Assembly (NCBI RefSeq): GCF_016907955.1
Contig: NZ_JAFBCX010000010.1
Location: 124,001-188,000 of the forward strand
Source: Lentzea nigeriaca
GTDB taxonomy: Bacteria; Actinomycetota; Actinomycetes; Mycobacteriales; Pseudonocardiaceae
Length of the DNA stretch: 64,000 nt
Reading direction: 5' to 3'
Of the stretch, positions 7,789 to 15,685 are shown in pieces. The notes beneath the pieces are model-generated. The model was not told where the DNA came from and did no database searches. It saw only the letters and a program-made list of their open reading frames with translations. The position numbers were made by a program, and so were the translations under genes. The stretch's first letter is position 1; every line of letters begins with the position of its first letter.

Positions 7789-8994
7789 TTGGACCCGATC
7801 ACCGCTGTGGTCGTGGCCGTCATTGCGATCTTCGTGCTGACCATCGCCGTCAAGTCGGTGCTGGTCATCCCGCAGGCGCAGGCCGCCGTCATCGAACGCC
7901 TCGGCCGCTTCCGCACCACCGCGGCGCCCGGCCTGAACATCATCGTGCCGTTCATCGACAAGGTGCGCGCCCGCATCGACCTGCGCGAGCAGGTCGTGTC
8001 GTTCCCGCCGCAGCCGGTGATCACCCAGGACAACCTCACGGTGTCCATCGACACGGTCGTGTACTTCCAGGTCACCGACCCGCGCAGCGCGGTGTACGAG
8101 ATCTCCAACTACATCGTCGGTGTCGAGCAGCTGACGATCACGACGCTGCGCAACCTCGTCGGTGGCATGAGCCTGGAGGAGACCCTCACCTCCCGCGACC
8201 ACATCAACGGCCAGCTGCGCGGTGTCCTCGACGAGGCGACCGGCCGGTGGGGCCTGCGCGTCGCCCGCGTCGAGCTGAAGTCCATCGACCCGCCACCGTC
8301 CATCCAGGACTCGATGGAGAAGCAGATGCGCGCCGACCGCGAGAAGCGCGCCATGATCCTCACCGCAGAGGGCCAGCGGGAGTCGTCGATCAAGACCGCC
8401 GAGGGCCAGAAGCAGTCGCAGATCCTCGCCGCCGAGGGCGCCAAGCAGGCGGCGATCCTCGCCGCGGAGGCCGAGCGGCAGTCGCAGATCCTGCGCGCGC
8501 AGGGTGAACGTGCCGCCCGCTACCTGCAGGCCCAGGGTCAGGCCAAGGCCATCGAGAAGGTCTTCGGCGCGATCAAGGACGGCAAGCCCACCCCTGAGGT
8601 GCTCGCGTACCAGTACCTGCAGACGCTGCCGCAGATGGCGCAAGGCGACGCGAACAAGGTCTGGATGATCCCGTCCGACTACGGCAAGGCCCTCGAGGGG
8701 TTCGCCCGCATGCTCGGCGCGCCCGGCGACGACGGCGTCTTCCGCTACGAGCCGCCGGCCGACAACGCCACGCGGCCCAAGCCCGAGGACGACGACGAGT
8801 CGATCGCCGACTGGTTCGACACCGCGCCGGACCCGAAGGTCGCCGAGGCCGTCGCCGCCGCCGAAGCCGTGGCGCGCAAGGAGGTCCCCGGTCCGCTGAG
8901 CACCCCGCCGCGGCCGGTCGCCTCCGCCTCGCCGGTGCCGGAGCTCGAGGCGGAGCAGCCACGCTCCCTGCACCAGCCCGACGACGAGGCCTGA
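7789..8994 (+). CDS. SPFH/Band 7 (stomatin-like) protein
   Basis: 401-aa protein: one N-terminal membrane helix (ITAVVVAVIAIFVLTIAV), then the SPFH core with VIPQAQAAVIERLGRFR, a long Ala/Glu/Gln-rich coiled-coil stretch (AAEGAKQAAILAAEAERQSQ, about residues 200-250) and a Pro-rich acidic C-terminal tail. SPFH proteins oligomerise on the inner membrane leaflet. The frame is closed by TGA at 7780, so translation must begin at the TTG at 7789, or a GTG at 7807. GGAG abuts the TTG directly, while GAGG at 7772 is better spaced. Encoded right after NfeD. Confidence 0.88.
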   Translation: MDPITAVVVAVIAIFVLTIAVKSVLVIPQAQAAVIERLGRFRTTAAPGLNIIVPFIDKVRARIDLREQVVSFPPQPVITQDNLTVSIDTVVYFQVTDPRSAVYEISNYIVGVEQLTITTLRNLVGGMSLEETLTSRDHINGQLRGVLDEATGRWGLRVARVELKSIDPPPSIQDSMEKQMRADREKRAMILTAEGQRESSIKTAEGQKQSQILAAEGAKQAAILAAEAERQSQILRAQGERAARYLQAQGQAKAIEKVFGAIKDGKPTPEVLAYQYLQTLPQMAQGDANKVWMIPSDYGKALEGFARMLGAPGDDGVFRYEPPADNATRPKPEDDDESIADWFDTAPDPKVAEAVAAAEAVARKEVPGPLSTPPRPVASASPVPELEAEQPRSLHQPDDEA

Positions 8995-9009
8995 CCCCCG
9001 CTTTGCACG

Positions 9010-9055
9010 ATGAAGGGAACGGTCATCCACCTCACGGGGTGACCGTTCCCTTCAT
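9010..9055. terminator. Strong hairpin, probable terminator of the SPFH operon
   Basis: A perfect 16-bp inverted repeat: ATGAAGGGAACGGTCA at 9010-9025 and its reverse complement at 9040-9055, with a 14-nt loop that can add three further pairs. It lies just past the SPFH stop. There is no long T-tract, as is common for actinomycete terminators. Confidence 0.7.
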
Positions 9056-9071
9056 GAATTTCTGGGGTGGG

Positions 9072-9098
9072 TGTCGATTGAACGGGATGCCCGTTCGA
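9072..9098 (+). promoter_or_regulatory. ECF42-type promoter for the DGPF/sigma operon
   Basis: TGTCGA at 9072-9077, an 18-bp spacer and CGA at 9096-9098 match the target motif I know for ECF42 sigma factors (TGTCGA in the -35, CGA-type -10). It lies about 60 bp upstream of the DGPF-type gene that precedes the sigma gene, implying autoregulation. A GAACGGG/CCCGTTC dyad (9080-9096) sits within the spacer. Confidence 0.6.
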
Positions 9099-9155
9099 CC
9101 TCGGCGTGAAAGGGTCCACAACGGACCCGCACGATCCCACTGGGGAGTGACACAC

Positions 9156-9578
9156 ATGAAGTTCATGCTGATCTGGCGCCAGACCTCCGCCGACGCCTGG
9201 GACAGCCTGGGCGAGATCGACTTCGACAAGATGCTCGAGACCGTCGGCCGGTTCAACGAGGAGATGATCGAGGCGGGCGTGCTGCTCGCCGCGGAAGGTC
9301 TCGCACCGGCGGAGGAAGGCGTCGTCGTCGACTTCGGAAGCGAACCGCCCGTCGTCACCGACGGACCGTACGGCGAGACCAAGGAGCTGTTCAACGGCTT
9401 CTACCTGATCAACGTTCCCACGATCGAGGACGCCGTCGAGTGGGCCAAGCGCGTCCCGCTCACCGGTCCCGGTTTCAAGACCGAGATCCGCCGCGTCCCC
9501 ACGATCGACGAGTTCCCCCAGGACAACGAGTGGATCAAGAAGGAGCGGGCGTGGCGCGAGGCGAACAACCAGCTCTGA
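9156..9578 (+). CDS. YCII/DGPF-domain protein
   Basis: 140-aa protein starting MKFMLIWR behind a clear GGGGAG Shine-Dalgarno. It carries the DGPF-type motif VVTDGPYGETKELFNGFYLI and the YCII ferredoxin-like fold pattern (APAEEGVVV, DAVEWAKRVPL). Members of this family are encoded next to ECF41/ECF42 sigma factors and are thought to be co-regulated partners; the biochemical role is unclear. It is 14 nt upstream of the sigma factor gene and behind a matching promoter. Confidence 0.88.
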   Translation: MKFMLIWRQTSADAWDSLGEIDFDKMLETVGRFNEEMIEAGVLLAAEGLAPAEEGVVVDFGSEPPVVTDGPYGETKELFNGFYLINVPTIEDAVEWAKRVPLTGPGFKTEIRRVPTIDEFPQDNEWIKKERAWREANNQL

Positions 9579-9592
9579 TTTGATCTCCAGCC

Positions 9593-10885
9593 ATGAGCGA
9601 CCCCACCGGCCGCAAGGCCGTAGCCGCGGTGTGGCGCATCGAGTCCGCGCGGATCATCGGTGCGCTGACCCGCTACACCGGCGACTTCGCGCTGGCAGAG
9701 GACCTCGCCCAGGAAGCACTGGCCGAGGCGCTGGTGACCTGGCCGCGCGAAGGCGTGCCGAACAACCCGGCCGGATGGTTGCTCACGGTCGGCCGGCGCC
9801 GCGCGATCGACGCGTTCCGCCGCCGCAGCACCCGTGACGAGAAGTACGCCGCCCTCGCCCACAACCTGACCGAGGGCGGCGCGCTCACCGGTGCCACCGA
9901 CCCCGGACCCGCGCCCGACGACGTGCTGTGGGACCCGGACCAGATCGACGACGACACCCTCGCGCTGATCTTCACCTCGTGTCACCCGGTGCTGTCGCGC
10001 GAGGCCGGTGTGGCGTTGACGTTGCGCGTGATCGGCGGTCTGACCAGCGACGAGATCGCGCGGGCTTTCCTGGTGCCGACCGCGACCGTGCAGGCGCGCA
10101 TCACCAGGGCGAAGAAGACCCTGGGCGCGGCGAACGTGCCGTTCGAGGTGCCTCCGGTCAACGAACGCCCCGCCCGCCTCGCCCAGGTCCTCAGCGTCAT
10201 CTACCTGATCTTCACCGAGGGCTCCTCGGCCAGCTCCGGTGACGAGGTCATGCGCCTCGACCTCGCCGGGGAGGCTCAGCGGCTGGCGCGGATCCTGTCG
10301 CGGCTGATGCCGGGCGAACCCGAGGTCCACAGCCTGCTCGCGTTGCTCGAGCTCACCGCCGCCCGCTTCCCGGCCCGCCGCGGCCCCGATGGCGAGACGG
10401 TGCTGCTGGAGGACCAGGACCGCCGCCGCTGGGACCGGTCCGCGATCGCCCGCGGCCGGGCGGCGCTGGCCAAGGCCGCTGAGGCGGGCCGCGGCTACGG
10501 CTACTACGGGCTGCAGGCCGCGATCGCCGAGTGCCACGCGCTGGCACCGTCGGTCGAGCAGACCAACTGGGACCGCATCGTCGCGCTCTACGAGGGGCTC
10601 GGCCGCCTCGCCCCGTCGCCGGTCGTGGAGCTCAACCGGGCGGTCGCGGTCTCGATGGCGAAGGGACCCGCCGAGGCGCTGCCGATCGTCGACGAACTCG
10701 CCGCGGGCGACGCGTTCAAGGACTCGCACCAGCTACCCGGCGTGCGCGGCGAGCTGCTGCGCAGGCTCGGCCGGTTCGACGAGGCGCGAGCGGAGTTCGA
10801 GACGGCCGTTCGGCTGTGCGGCAACGAGCGTGAACGCGCTGTGCTGACCCGCAAGCTCGCCGGTCTGGTGACACCGGGAAACTGA
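9593..10885 (+). CDS. ECF42-type RNA polymerase sigma factor with C-terminal domain
   Basis: 430-aa protein. Region 2 (ARIIGALTRYTGDFALAEDLAQEALAEAL and PNNPAGWLLTVGRRRAIDAFRR, shown in part) and region 4 (LTLRVIGGLTSDEIARAFLVPTATVQARI) are followed by a long helical C-terminal extension of about 240 residues typical of the ECF42 group (DUF6596 plus TPR-like helices, e.g. YYGLQAAIAECHA). No anti-sigma gene is nearby; in this group the C-terminal extension is thought to control activity. Partnered with the DGPF protein upstream. Confidence 0.9.
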   Translation: MSDPTGRKAVAAVWRIESARIIGALTRYTGDFALAEDLAQEALAEALVTWPREGVPNNPAGWLLTVGRRRAIDAFRRRSTRDEKYAALAHNLTEGGALTGATDPGPAPDDVLWDPDQIDDDTLALIFTSCHPVLSREAGVALTLRVIGGLTSDEIARAFLVPTATVQARITRAKKTLGAANVPFEVPPVNERPARLAQVLSVIYLIFTEGSSASSGDEVMRLDLAGEAQRLARILSRLMPGEPEVHSLLALLELTAARFPARRGPDGETVLLEDQDRRRWDRSAIARGRAALAKAAEAGRGYGYYGLQAAIAECHALAPSVEQTNWDRIVALYEGLGRLAPSPVVELNRAVAVSMAKGPAEALPIVDELAAGDAFKDSHQLPGVRGELLRRLGRFDEARAEFETAVRLCGNERERAVLTRKLAGLVTPGN

Positions 10886-10889
10886 ACGT

Positions 10890-11945
10890 GTGCGTTTCGA
10901 GGCGGGCCGGCCGGGTTTCGGCGGGCGAAAACGGGAACTGCTGACCGACGTCGCGGCCGTCGTGGTGTGCGGTGGCATCGACCTCATCTCGGCGGACGGG
11001 CTCGGCGAGGCGGGCTGGGCGGTCGGTGCCGCCGGTCTGCTCTCGGTGCGCAGGAAGTTCCCCGCGGCCGTGGCGGTGCTGGTCGCCTCGATCGACTTCC
11101 TGGCGCCCGGCCAGGTCTTCGCGGCGTTGTTCTGCGCCCTGTACACGGTCGGCACCCACGCTCGCGTGGTCTCCGGTTCGCTCGCGGTCGTCGCGGCCGC
11201 GGTGGGCTTCGCGATCCCGGCGTGGGATGACGAGGAGCAGCTCAACGTCATCTTCGTCGCTTCGGAGATGGTGTTGCAGCTCCTGCTCCCGCTCGCGATC
11301 GGCCTGTACGTCCGGCGTTCCCGGCAGATGGCGGAGATGCAGCGGGATCAGGCCGTCGCGCGGGAGCGTTCCAGGATCGCCCGTGAGATGCACGACGTGC
11401 TCGGCCACAAACTGAGCCTCATCGCATTGCACGCGGGAAAGCTGGAACTCAGCGGCACCCCGGACAGCGCGGCCACCGAAACCGCGCAGCTGCTCGGCGG
11501 GACCAGCCGCGCCGCCATGCGGGACCTGCGTCAGATCATCGGAGTGCTGGACGCGGAACCGGTGACCGTGGCCGGCCTCACCGATCTCATCGACAGCTCG
11601 CGCCGCGCGGGTGTGCGGGTCGAGGCCGCGTTGTCCGATGTCCCGCCGGAGCTGTCCGACGCCGTGCGGCGCGTGGTGCAGGAGGCGTTGACCAACGTGC
11701 ACAAGCACGCCGGACCGGTTGACGTCGTCGTCGAGTTCAAGACCGTGCAGGGCAGGCCGCGGCTGACGGTCCGCAACAGTCCACCGGCACGACCACCCCG
11801 GACCCGCGGCACCGGCACCGGCAGGGGCCTGGCCACGCTTGCCGCTGAGGTCGCGGGGGCAGGCGGCGAGTTGAGCTGGGGACCAGAGGCAGACGGAGGT
11901 TTCGTGGTGACGGCGGTGTTCGAGGAGGGCGAGGGCGTCCGATGA
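10890..11945 (+). CDS. Two-component sensor histidine kinase (HisKA_3, NarL/DesK type)
   Basis: 351 aa. The N-terminal ~150 residues hold four to five membrane segments (LTDVAAVVVCGGIDLIS onward, VLQLLLPLAIGLYV). The dimerisation/phosphorylation helix is ERSRIAREMHDVLGHKLSLIA, with His in the MHDVLGH box. The ATPase domain has the N-box EALTNVHKHAG and the glycine loop GTGTGRGLATLAAEV. GTG start 5 nt after the sigma gene stop, though it is probably a separate functional unit. The stop overlaps the response regulator start (ATGA). Confidence 0.9.
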   Translation: MRFEAGRPGFGGRKRELLTDVAAVVVCGGIDLISADGLGEAGWAVGAAGLLSVRRKFPAAVAVLVASIDFLAPGQVFAALFCALYTVGTHARVVSGSLAVVAAAVGFAIPAWDDEEQLNVIFVASEMVLQLLLPLAIGLYVRRSRQMAEMQRDQAVARERSRIAREMHDVLGHKLSLIALHAGKLELSGTPDSAATETAQLLGGTSRAAMRDLRQIIGVLDAEPVTVAGLTDLIDSSRRAGVRVEAALSDVPPELSDAVRRVVQEALTNVHKHAGPVDVVVEFKTVQGRPRLTVRNSPPARPPRTRGTGTGRGLATLAAEVAGAGGELSWGPEADGGFVVTAVFEEGEGVR

Positions 11946-12592
11946 TCTCCGTTGTCGTCGCCGACGACGAGCAGCTGGTCAGGGCGGGCATCCGGGGCGT
12001 GCTCGAGACGGCGGAGGACATCATGGTCGTGGCCGAGGCCGCGAGCGGCTCCGAGGCGCTGCGGCTGGTTCATCGCCACCAGCCCGACATCCTGCTGCTG
12101 GACATCCACATGCCCGGCGGTGACGGCCTGGCCGCGGCCGAGATGGTGTGCAAGCACGTGCCGGCCACCGCGGTCGCCATGCTGACCACGTTCACCTACG
12201 ACCGGTACGTCCAGCGCGCGCTGCATTCGGGGGCCGTCGGGTTCCTGCTCAAGGACATGGAGCCGCGAGCGCTCATCGACGCGGTGCGGGCGATCGCCGC
12301 GGGCGACGCGTTTCTCGCGCCGCGGGTGACCCGGTCGCTGCTCACCACGTTCCGCGACCGGGATCCGAGGCGCGGCAATCGCGCCCGAGCCCGGCTGGCC
12401 GGGCTGACCGACCTCGAACGCAAGGTCCTGCGGCTGCTCGCCCAGGGCCTGGCGAACGCGGAGATCGCGCGTTCCTGCCGGATGAGTGAAGGCTCGGTGA
12501 AGGCGCACGTGAGCCGCATGCTCGTGAAGCTGGACTGCGGCAATCGCGTGCAGCTGGCGGCGATCGCCTACGACGCGGAGGACAACTACTGA
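11942..12592 (+). CDS. LuxR/NarL-family response regulator
   Basis: 216 aa: receiver domain with the acidic pair in VVVADDEQLVRAGIRG, phospho-acceptor Asp in PDILLLDIHMPGGDG and Lys in GFLLKDMEPRAL. The C-terminal LuxR HTH is LTDLERKVLRLLAQGLANAE followed by EGSVKAHVSRMLVKLD. It overlaps the kinase gene by 4 nt, so this is a cognate pair. Target genes are unknown; the adjacent Pgs operon is an obvious candidate by position only. Confidence 0.93.
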   Translation: MISVVVADDEQLVRAGIRGVLETAEDIMVVAEAASGSEALRLVHRHQPDILLLDIHMPGGDGLAAAEMVCKHVPATAVAMLTTFTYDRYVQRALHSGAVGFLLKDMEPRALIDAVRAIAAGDAFLAPRVTRSLLTTFRDRDPRRGNRARARLAGLTDLERKVLRLLAQGLANAEIARSCRMSEGSVKAHVSRMLVKLDCGNRVQLAAIAYDAEDNY

Positions 12593-12669
12593 CGGGCCGG
12601 GGGCAGCTGTCCGGGTGACTGGTCGTGAGCCCTCCAGGTGTCCAGTGGTGGCTGGACGATAGATACATC

Positions 12670-12696
12670 GCACGGCCACGCCGGTCGTGGCCGTGC
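12670..12696 (+). terminator. Hairpin terminator after the response regulator
   Basis: GCACGGCCAC (12670-12679) and GTGGCCGTGC (12687-12696) form a perfect 10-bp stem with a 7-nt loop. It separates the two-component genes from the Pgs operon and lies only 12 nt before the next start, so it might instead be a leader hairpin acting on that gene. Confidence 0.55.
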
Positions 12697-12708
12697 CAGG
12701 TTCTATTT

Positions 12709-13632
12709 GTGATCAAACTTCGCTCGACCGTACGGGTCAGCGTGACGATCGTGGTCGCGATCGTCGTCGCCGGGCTCGTGCTGTATCTGCTTCCCACCGG
12801 CAAGAAGGACGACAAACCCGACACCGCCGGCAAGACCGACCTGCTTTCCGACGTTCAGCGGTTCTCCCAGGGCATGTCCGCGGAGACCGGCTACACGCGG
12901 CCGACCCAGGCCGAGCGCACCGCCGTGAGCAACGGCGTGCAGCGCGTTCTCGACAACGCGGCGGGTCAGGCCGGAGACGTGCTCGCCGCGGTGGGCTACA
13001 CGATCCGCGAACGGGTCGACACCGCGACCAACCGTACGTTCTACGAGATCTCCGACAACGCCGTGGACTCCCGCGGCTGGGGCCGGATCATGATCGACAC
13101 CTCGGAGAGCGCCCGCCTGGGCATCGAGGTCCCGCACCCCAAGGCCGACCAGGACAGCGAGTCGCTCGGCGTCGAGCTGTTCCGCAAGGCGCCGGGCTCG
13201 GTGCTGGTGGTCGCCGGGGCGCACCGCCGCGCCGCGGAGAACCGGGTGGCCGACATGGCGCACACGACCAGCAGCGTCTTCGAGGACCTGCACGAGCTGC
13301 TGGTGCGGCGCCGGATACCGGTCGTGCAGCTGCACGGGTTCCAGAACGAGACCGCTCCCGACAGCGACGTCGTCGTCTCCGCCGGACCACCACTGAAAAA
13401 CCAGTTCGCGCAGCAGACCGCCCAGCGGCTGGAGTCGGCGGGCCTGTCGGTGTGCAAGCCGTGGGTGACCGGGTGCCCCGGTCTGGAGGCGACCACCAAC
13501 GTGCAGGCGCGCTACTCCGACGAGCAGAAGGCCGACTTCGTCCACGTCGAGGTGTCCAGGGACATCCGCGACAGCCCGTCGGCCCGTGACCAGGTCGCGT
13601 CCGTGCTCGCGGTGAGGAAGGGCGACAGATGA
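12709..13632 (+). CDS. Membrane-anchored protein of the Pgs operon (function unrecognised)
   Basis: About 307 aa from GTG 12709. One N-terminal membrane helix (VRVSVTIVVAIVVAGLVLYLLP), then an extracytoplasmic domain of ~270 residues. Features include VLVVAGAHRRAAENRVADMAHTT, IPVVQLHGFQNE and two Cys near the C-terminus (VCKPWVTGCPG), perhaps a disulfide. The AHR and LHGF histidines, with downstream HVEVSRDIRD, recall metal-dependent N-formylglutamate-amidohydrolase or PghP-type poly-gamma-glutamate hydrolases, but I cannot confirm a full metal site. Position as first gene of a PgsBC operon suggests a role in trimming or releasing polymer. The next gene overlaps by 4 nt. Confidence 0.75.
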   Translation: MIKLRSTVRVSVTIVVAIVVAGLVLYLLPTGKKDDKPDTAGKTDLLSDVQRFSQGMSAETGYTRPTQAERTAVSNGVQRVLDNAAGQAGDVLAAVGYTIRERVDTATNRTFYEISDNAVDSRGWGRIMIDTSESARLGIEVPHPKADQDSESLGVELFRKAPGSVLVVAGAHRRAAENRVADMAHTTSSVFEDLHELLVRRRIPVVQLHGFQNETAPDSDVVVSAGPPLKNQFAQQTAQRLESAGLSVCKPWVTGCPGLEATTNVQARYSDEQKADFVHVEVSRDIRDSPSARDQVASVLAVRKGDR

Positions 13633-14654
13633 GCCGCACCCGTGTCCCCGGCGTGCTGGCGCCCTGGATCACAGGGCTGGTCCTGTTCACGCTGCTGGCG
13701 GGCGGTGCGACCGCCTATCTGGCGCGGCCGCGCGCGGTGTCCCCGGTGCCCCAGTCCGTGCTCGACGCCCGGCGCGAGAGCGCGACCGCGGCCGCGCAGG
13801 CCATCACCCGGTCGCTCAACGGCGGGCTGAGCAGCATGGCCGAGGTCGCCACCGTCGTCGACGAATCCCTGCGGCAACGCAACCGCGCGTTGCTGATCCC
13901 GTTCCGGGCCCGGATCTGGAAGTCGCTCTACGTCCTGGACCAGACCACCAGGACCGTCATCGCCCAGGTCGGTGAGCCCGCCCAGCCCGCGGTGCTCGGT
14001 GAGCCCCTGCCCAAGGAGGCGGGCATGAAGATCGCCCAGGTCGGCACGACACACCAGATCGTGCAGTACACGCCCGTGGGCAAACCGGCGGAGGCGAAGT
14101 ACCTGCTGGTCGGGCACTACGACCCGAACCGCCTGAGCGACCTGCTCACCGCGGCGGGTGCGGAGGGCACGTGGCTGGTCGACCGGTCCGGTGCGGCGAT
14201 CGTCGGCGTGGGCACGAGCAAACAACCACCGGAGGGGTTCGTCCCACCCGAGGCGGATCCCGGCGAGAACGCCGCGGGCAGCCAGGCGCGGCAGGCGGGC
14301 GACCGGATGGATGTGCTCGCCTGGGCCTCCCTGACCGGACGGGCCCCGGCGAACGGTCTCGGCTGGAGCGTGGTGTCGGCCAAGCCGGTCACCGACGTCG
14401 CCGTGGCCACCGACGACTCCCGGCGTCGCGCGATCACCGCGGGCACGACGCTGGCGGCCCTGGTCGTGGTCGTGTTCGCGGCGCTGTTCCTGGTCGTGCA
14501 GCGGCCGATCCGCAGGCTGAGGCAGGTCAGCGGCGAGCCGGCAGCGCCAGCACCGAAGTACGGCGAGGCGGGCCGCGTCGCCCAAACGTTCGCCCAGGCC
14601 CGCACGCCCAAGGCCGACCAGACGGCCGACGAGGAACTGGCAGGCCGGAGATGA
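13629..14654 (+). CDS. Two-helix membrane protein with sensor-like extracytoplasmic domain
   Basis: 341 aa. TM1 near residues 12-32, an extracytoplasmic domain to about residue 262 with strand-rich segments (KSLYVLDQTTRTVIAQVGEPA, EGTWLVDRSGAAIVGVG) like Cache/PAS-type sensors, TM2 (TTLAALVVVVFAALFLVVQRP) and a short cytoplasmic tail ending RRLRQVSGEPA onward. There is no kinase, cyclase or methyl-accepting domain, so it is not a conventional receptor. The overlaps on both sides (ATGA) make it an obligate member of the Pgs operon; it may form part of the polymer export complex, which is inference. Confidence 0.75.
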   Translation: MSRTRVPGVLAPWITGLVLFTLLAGGATAYLARPRAVSPVPQSVLDARRESATAAAQAITRSLNGGLSSMAEVATVVDESLRQRNRALLIPFRARIWKSLYVLDQTTRTVIAQVGEPAQPAVLGEPLPKEAGMKIAQVGTTHQIVQYTPVGKPAEAKYLLVGHYDPNRLSDLLTAAGAEGTWLVDRSGAAIVGVGTSKQPPEGFVPPEADPGENAAGSQARQAGDRMDVLAWASLTGRAPANGLGWSVVSAKPVTDVAVATDDSRRRAITAGTTLAALVVVVFAALFLVVQRPIRRLRQVSGEPAAPAPKYGEAGRVAQTFAQARTPKADQTADEELAGRR

Positions 14655-15685
14655 CCACACGTTCCTGCCGTCACTTCCCGATCGCCCTCGCCGTCTGGAC
14701 GCTCGGCGGCACCGCCTTCCTCGGCCTCGGCGCGGCCGTGGCGACCGCGCCGTCGTCCTGGCTGGTGGAGGACATTCCGCAGAGCGTCGTGACCGAACAG
14801 CAGACCCGCACGGCGCTGGCCGCCCGTCAGCTGCAACGAGCACTCGACAGCGGCGCGTCCGACCTCAACGCCGTCGCCGCGGGCATCAAGACGCTCCACG
14901 ACGTCGACACCCCAGGCCGGTTGCTCACGCAGCTGATGTCCACGCGAACCCGGTACCGCGGAGCCGCCTACCTCTCACCGAGCGGCGCCGTGCTGGCCAA
15001 GGCCGGCGAGGACGTCGACGCGGGCGCGGTCGCCGCGTCGGACAAACCGGCGCTCGCGGCCGCCGCACCCCAGGGCGTGTCACCGCGGGTCTTCGTCGCG
15101 GTGCCGGTCACCGGTGACCGGGCGGGCCGGATCGTCGCCGAGTTCAAGCCGCAGTCGCTGATCTCGCCGCTCGCCCTGGCCGGTCCGGGAAACACGCGGC
15201 TGCTCAACGCCGACCGGCTGGTGATCGGCGCGACGTCGGGCTTCACCGCGTTCGAACCGCTGACCAGGCCGGACCTCGACCAGGCCGCCCAGTCCGCGCG
15301 CACCGCGGGAGCGGGGGCCGCCCTGCACGACGTCGACGGCCGCCGTCACCTCGTGAGCTGGGCGCCGGTGACCACGACCGAACAGACCCGGCAGCTCGGC
15401 CTCGTCGTGGTCACCGACCGGCCGGAGACGTCACTGACGCTTCCGCACTCGTCGGAACGCAACGAACTGGTCCTGCTGGGGGTGCTCATCGCGGCACTGA
15501 CCGTCGTGGTCTTCGGCTGGTTGTACGCGGTGGTCATCAGCCCCCTGCTGGCGCTGGCCCGCGATGCCAGGCGGATCGCGGGCGGCGACACCGCCACACC
15601 GGTCATCGTCCGCCGCTACGACCATCTCGGCCTCGTCGCACGCGACCTCGAACGCGTCCGGCGCGACCTGCTCGGGAGGGCCTGA
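14651..15685 (+). CDS. Second two-helix membrane protein, HAMP-like tail
   Basis: 344 aa from ATG 14651. TM1 around residues 10-31, a large extracytoplasmic domain (QRALDSGASDLNAVAAG, GAAYLSPSGAVLAKAGEDVD, RVFVAVPVTGDRAGRIVAEF: single-Cache-like pattern), TM2 (LVLLGVLIAALTVVVFGWLY), then a HAMP-like helix pair (ISPLLALARDARRIAGGD and HLGLVARDLERVRRDL). Same architecture as the preceding gene, so probably ancient paralogues acting as a heteromer. No output domain. A GGGAGGG ribosome site near its end serves the directly abutting pgsB gene. Confidence 0.75.
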   Translation: MTTRSCRHFPIALAVWTLGGTAFLGLGAAVATAPSSWLVEDIPQSVVTEQQTRTALAARQLQRALDSGASDLNAVAAGIKTLHDVDTPGRLLTQLMSTRTRYRGAAYLSPSGAVLAKAGEDVDAGAVAASDKPALAAAAPQGVSPRVFVAVPVTGDRAGRIVAEFKPQSLISPLALAGPGNTRLLNADRLVIGATSGFTAFEPLTRPDLDQAAQSARTAGAGAALHDVDGRRHLVSWAPVTTTEQTRQLGLVVVTDRPETSLTLPHSSERNELVLLGVLIAALTVVVFGWLYAVVISPLLALARDARRIAGGDTATPVIVRRYDHLGLVARDLERVRRDLLGRA

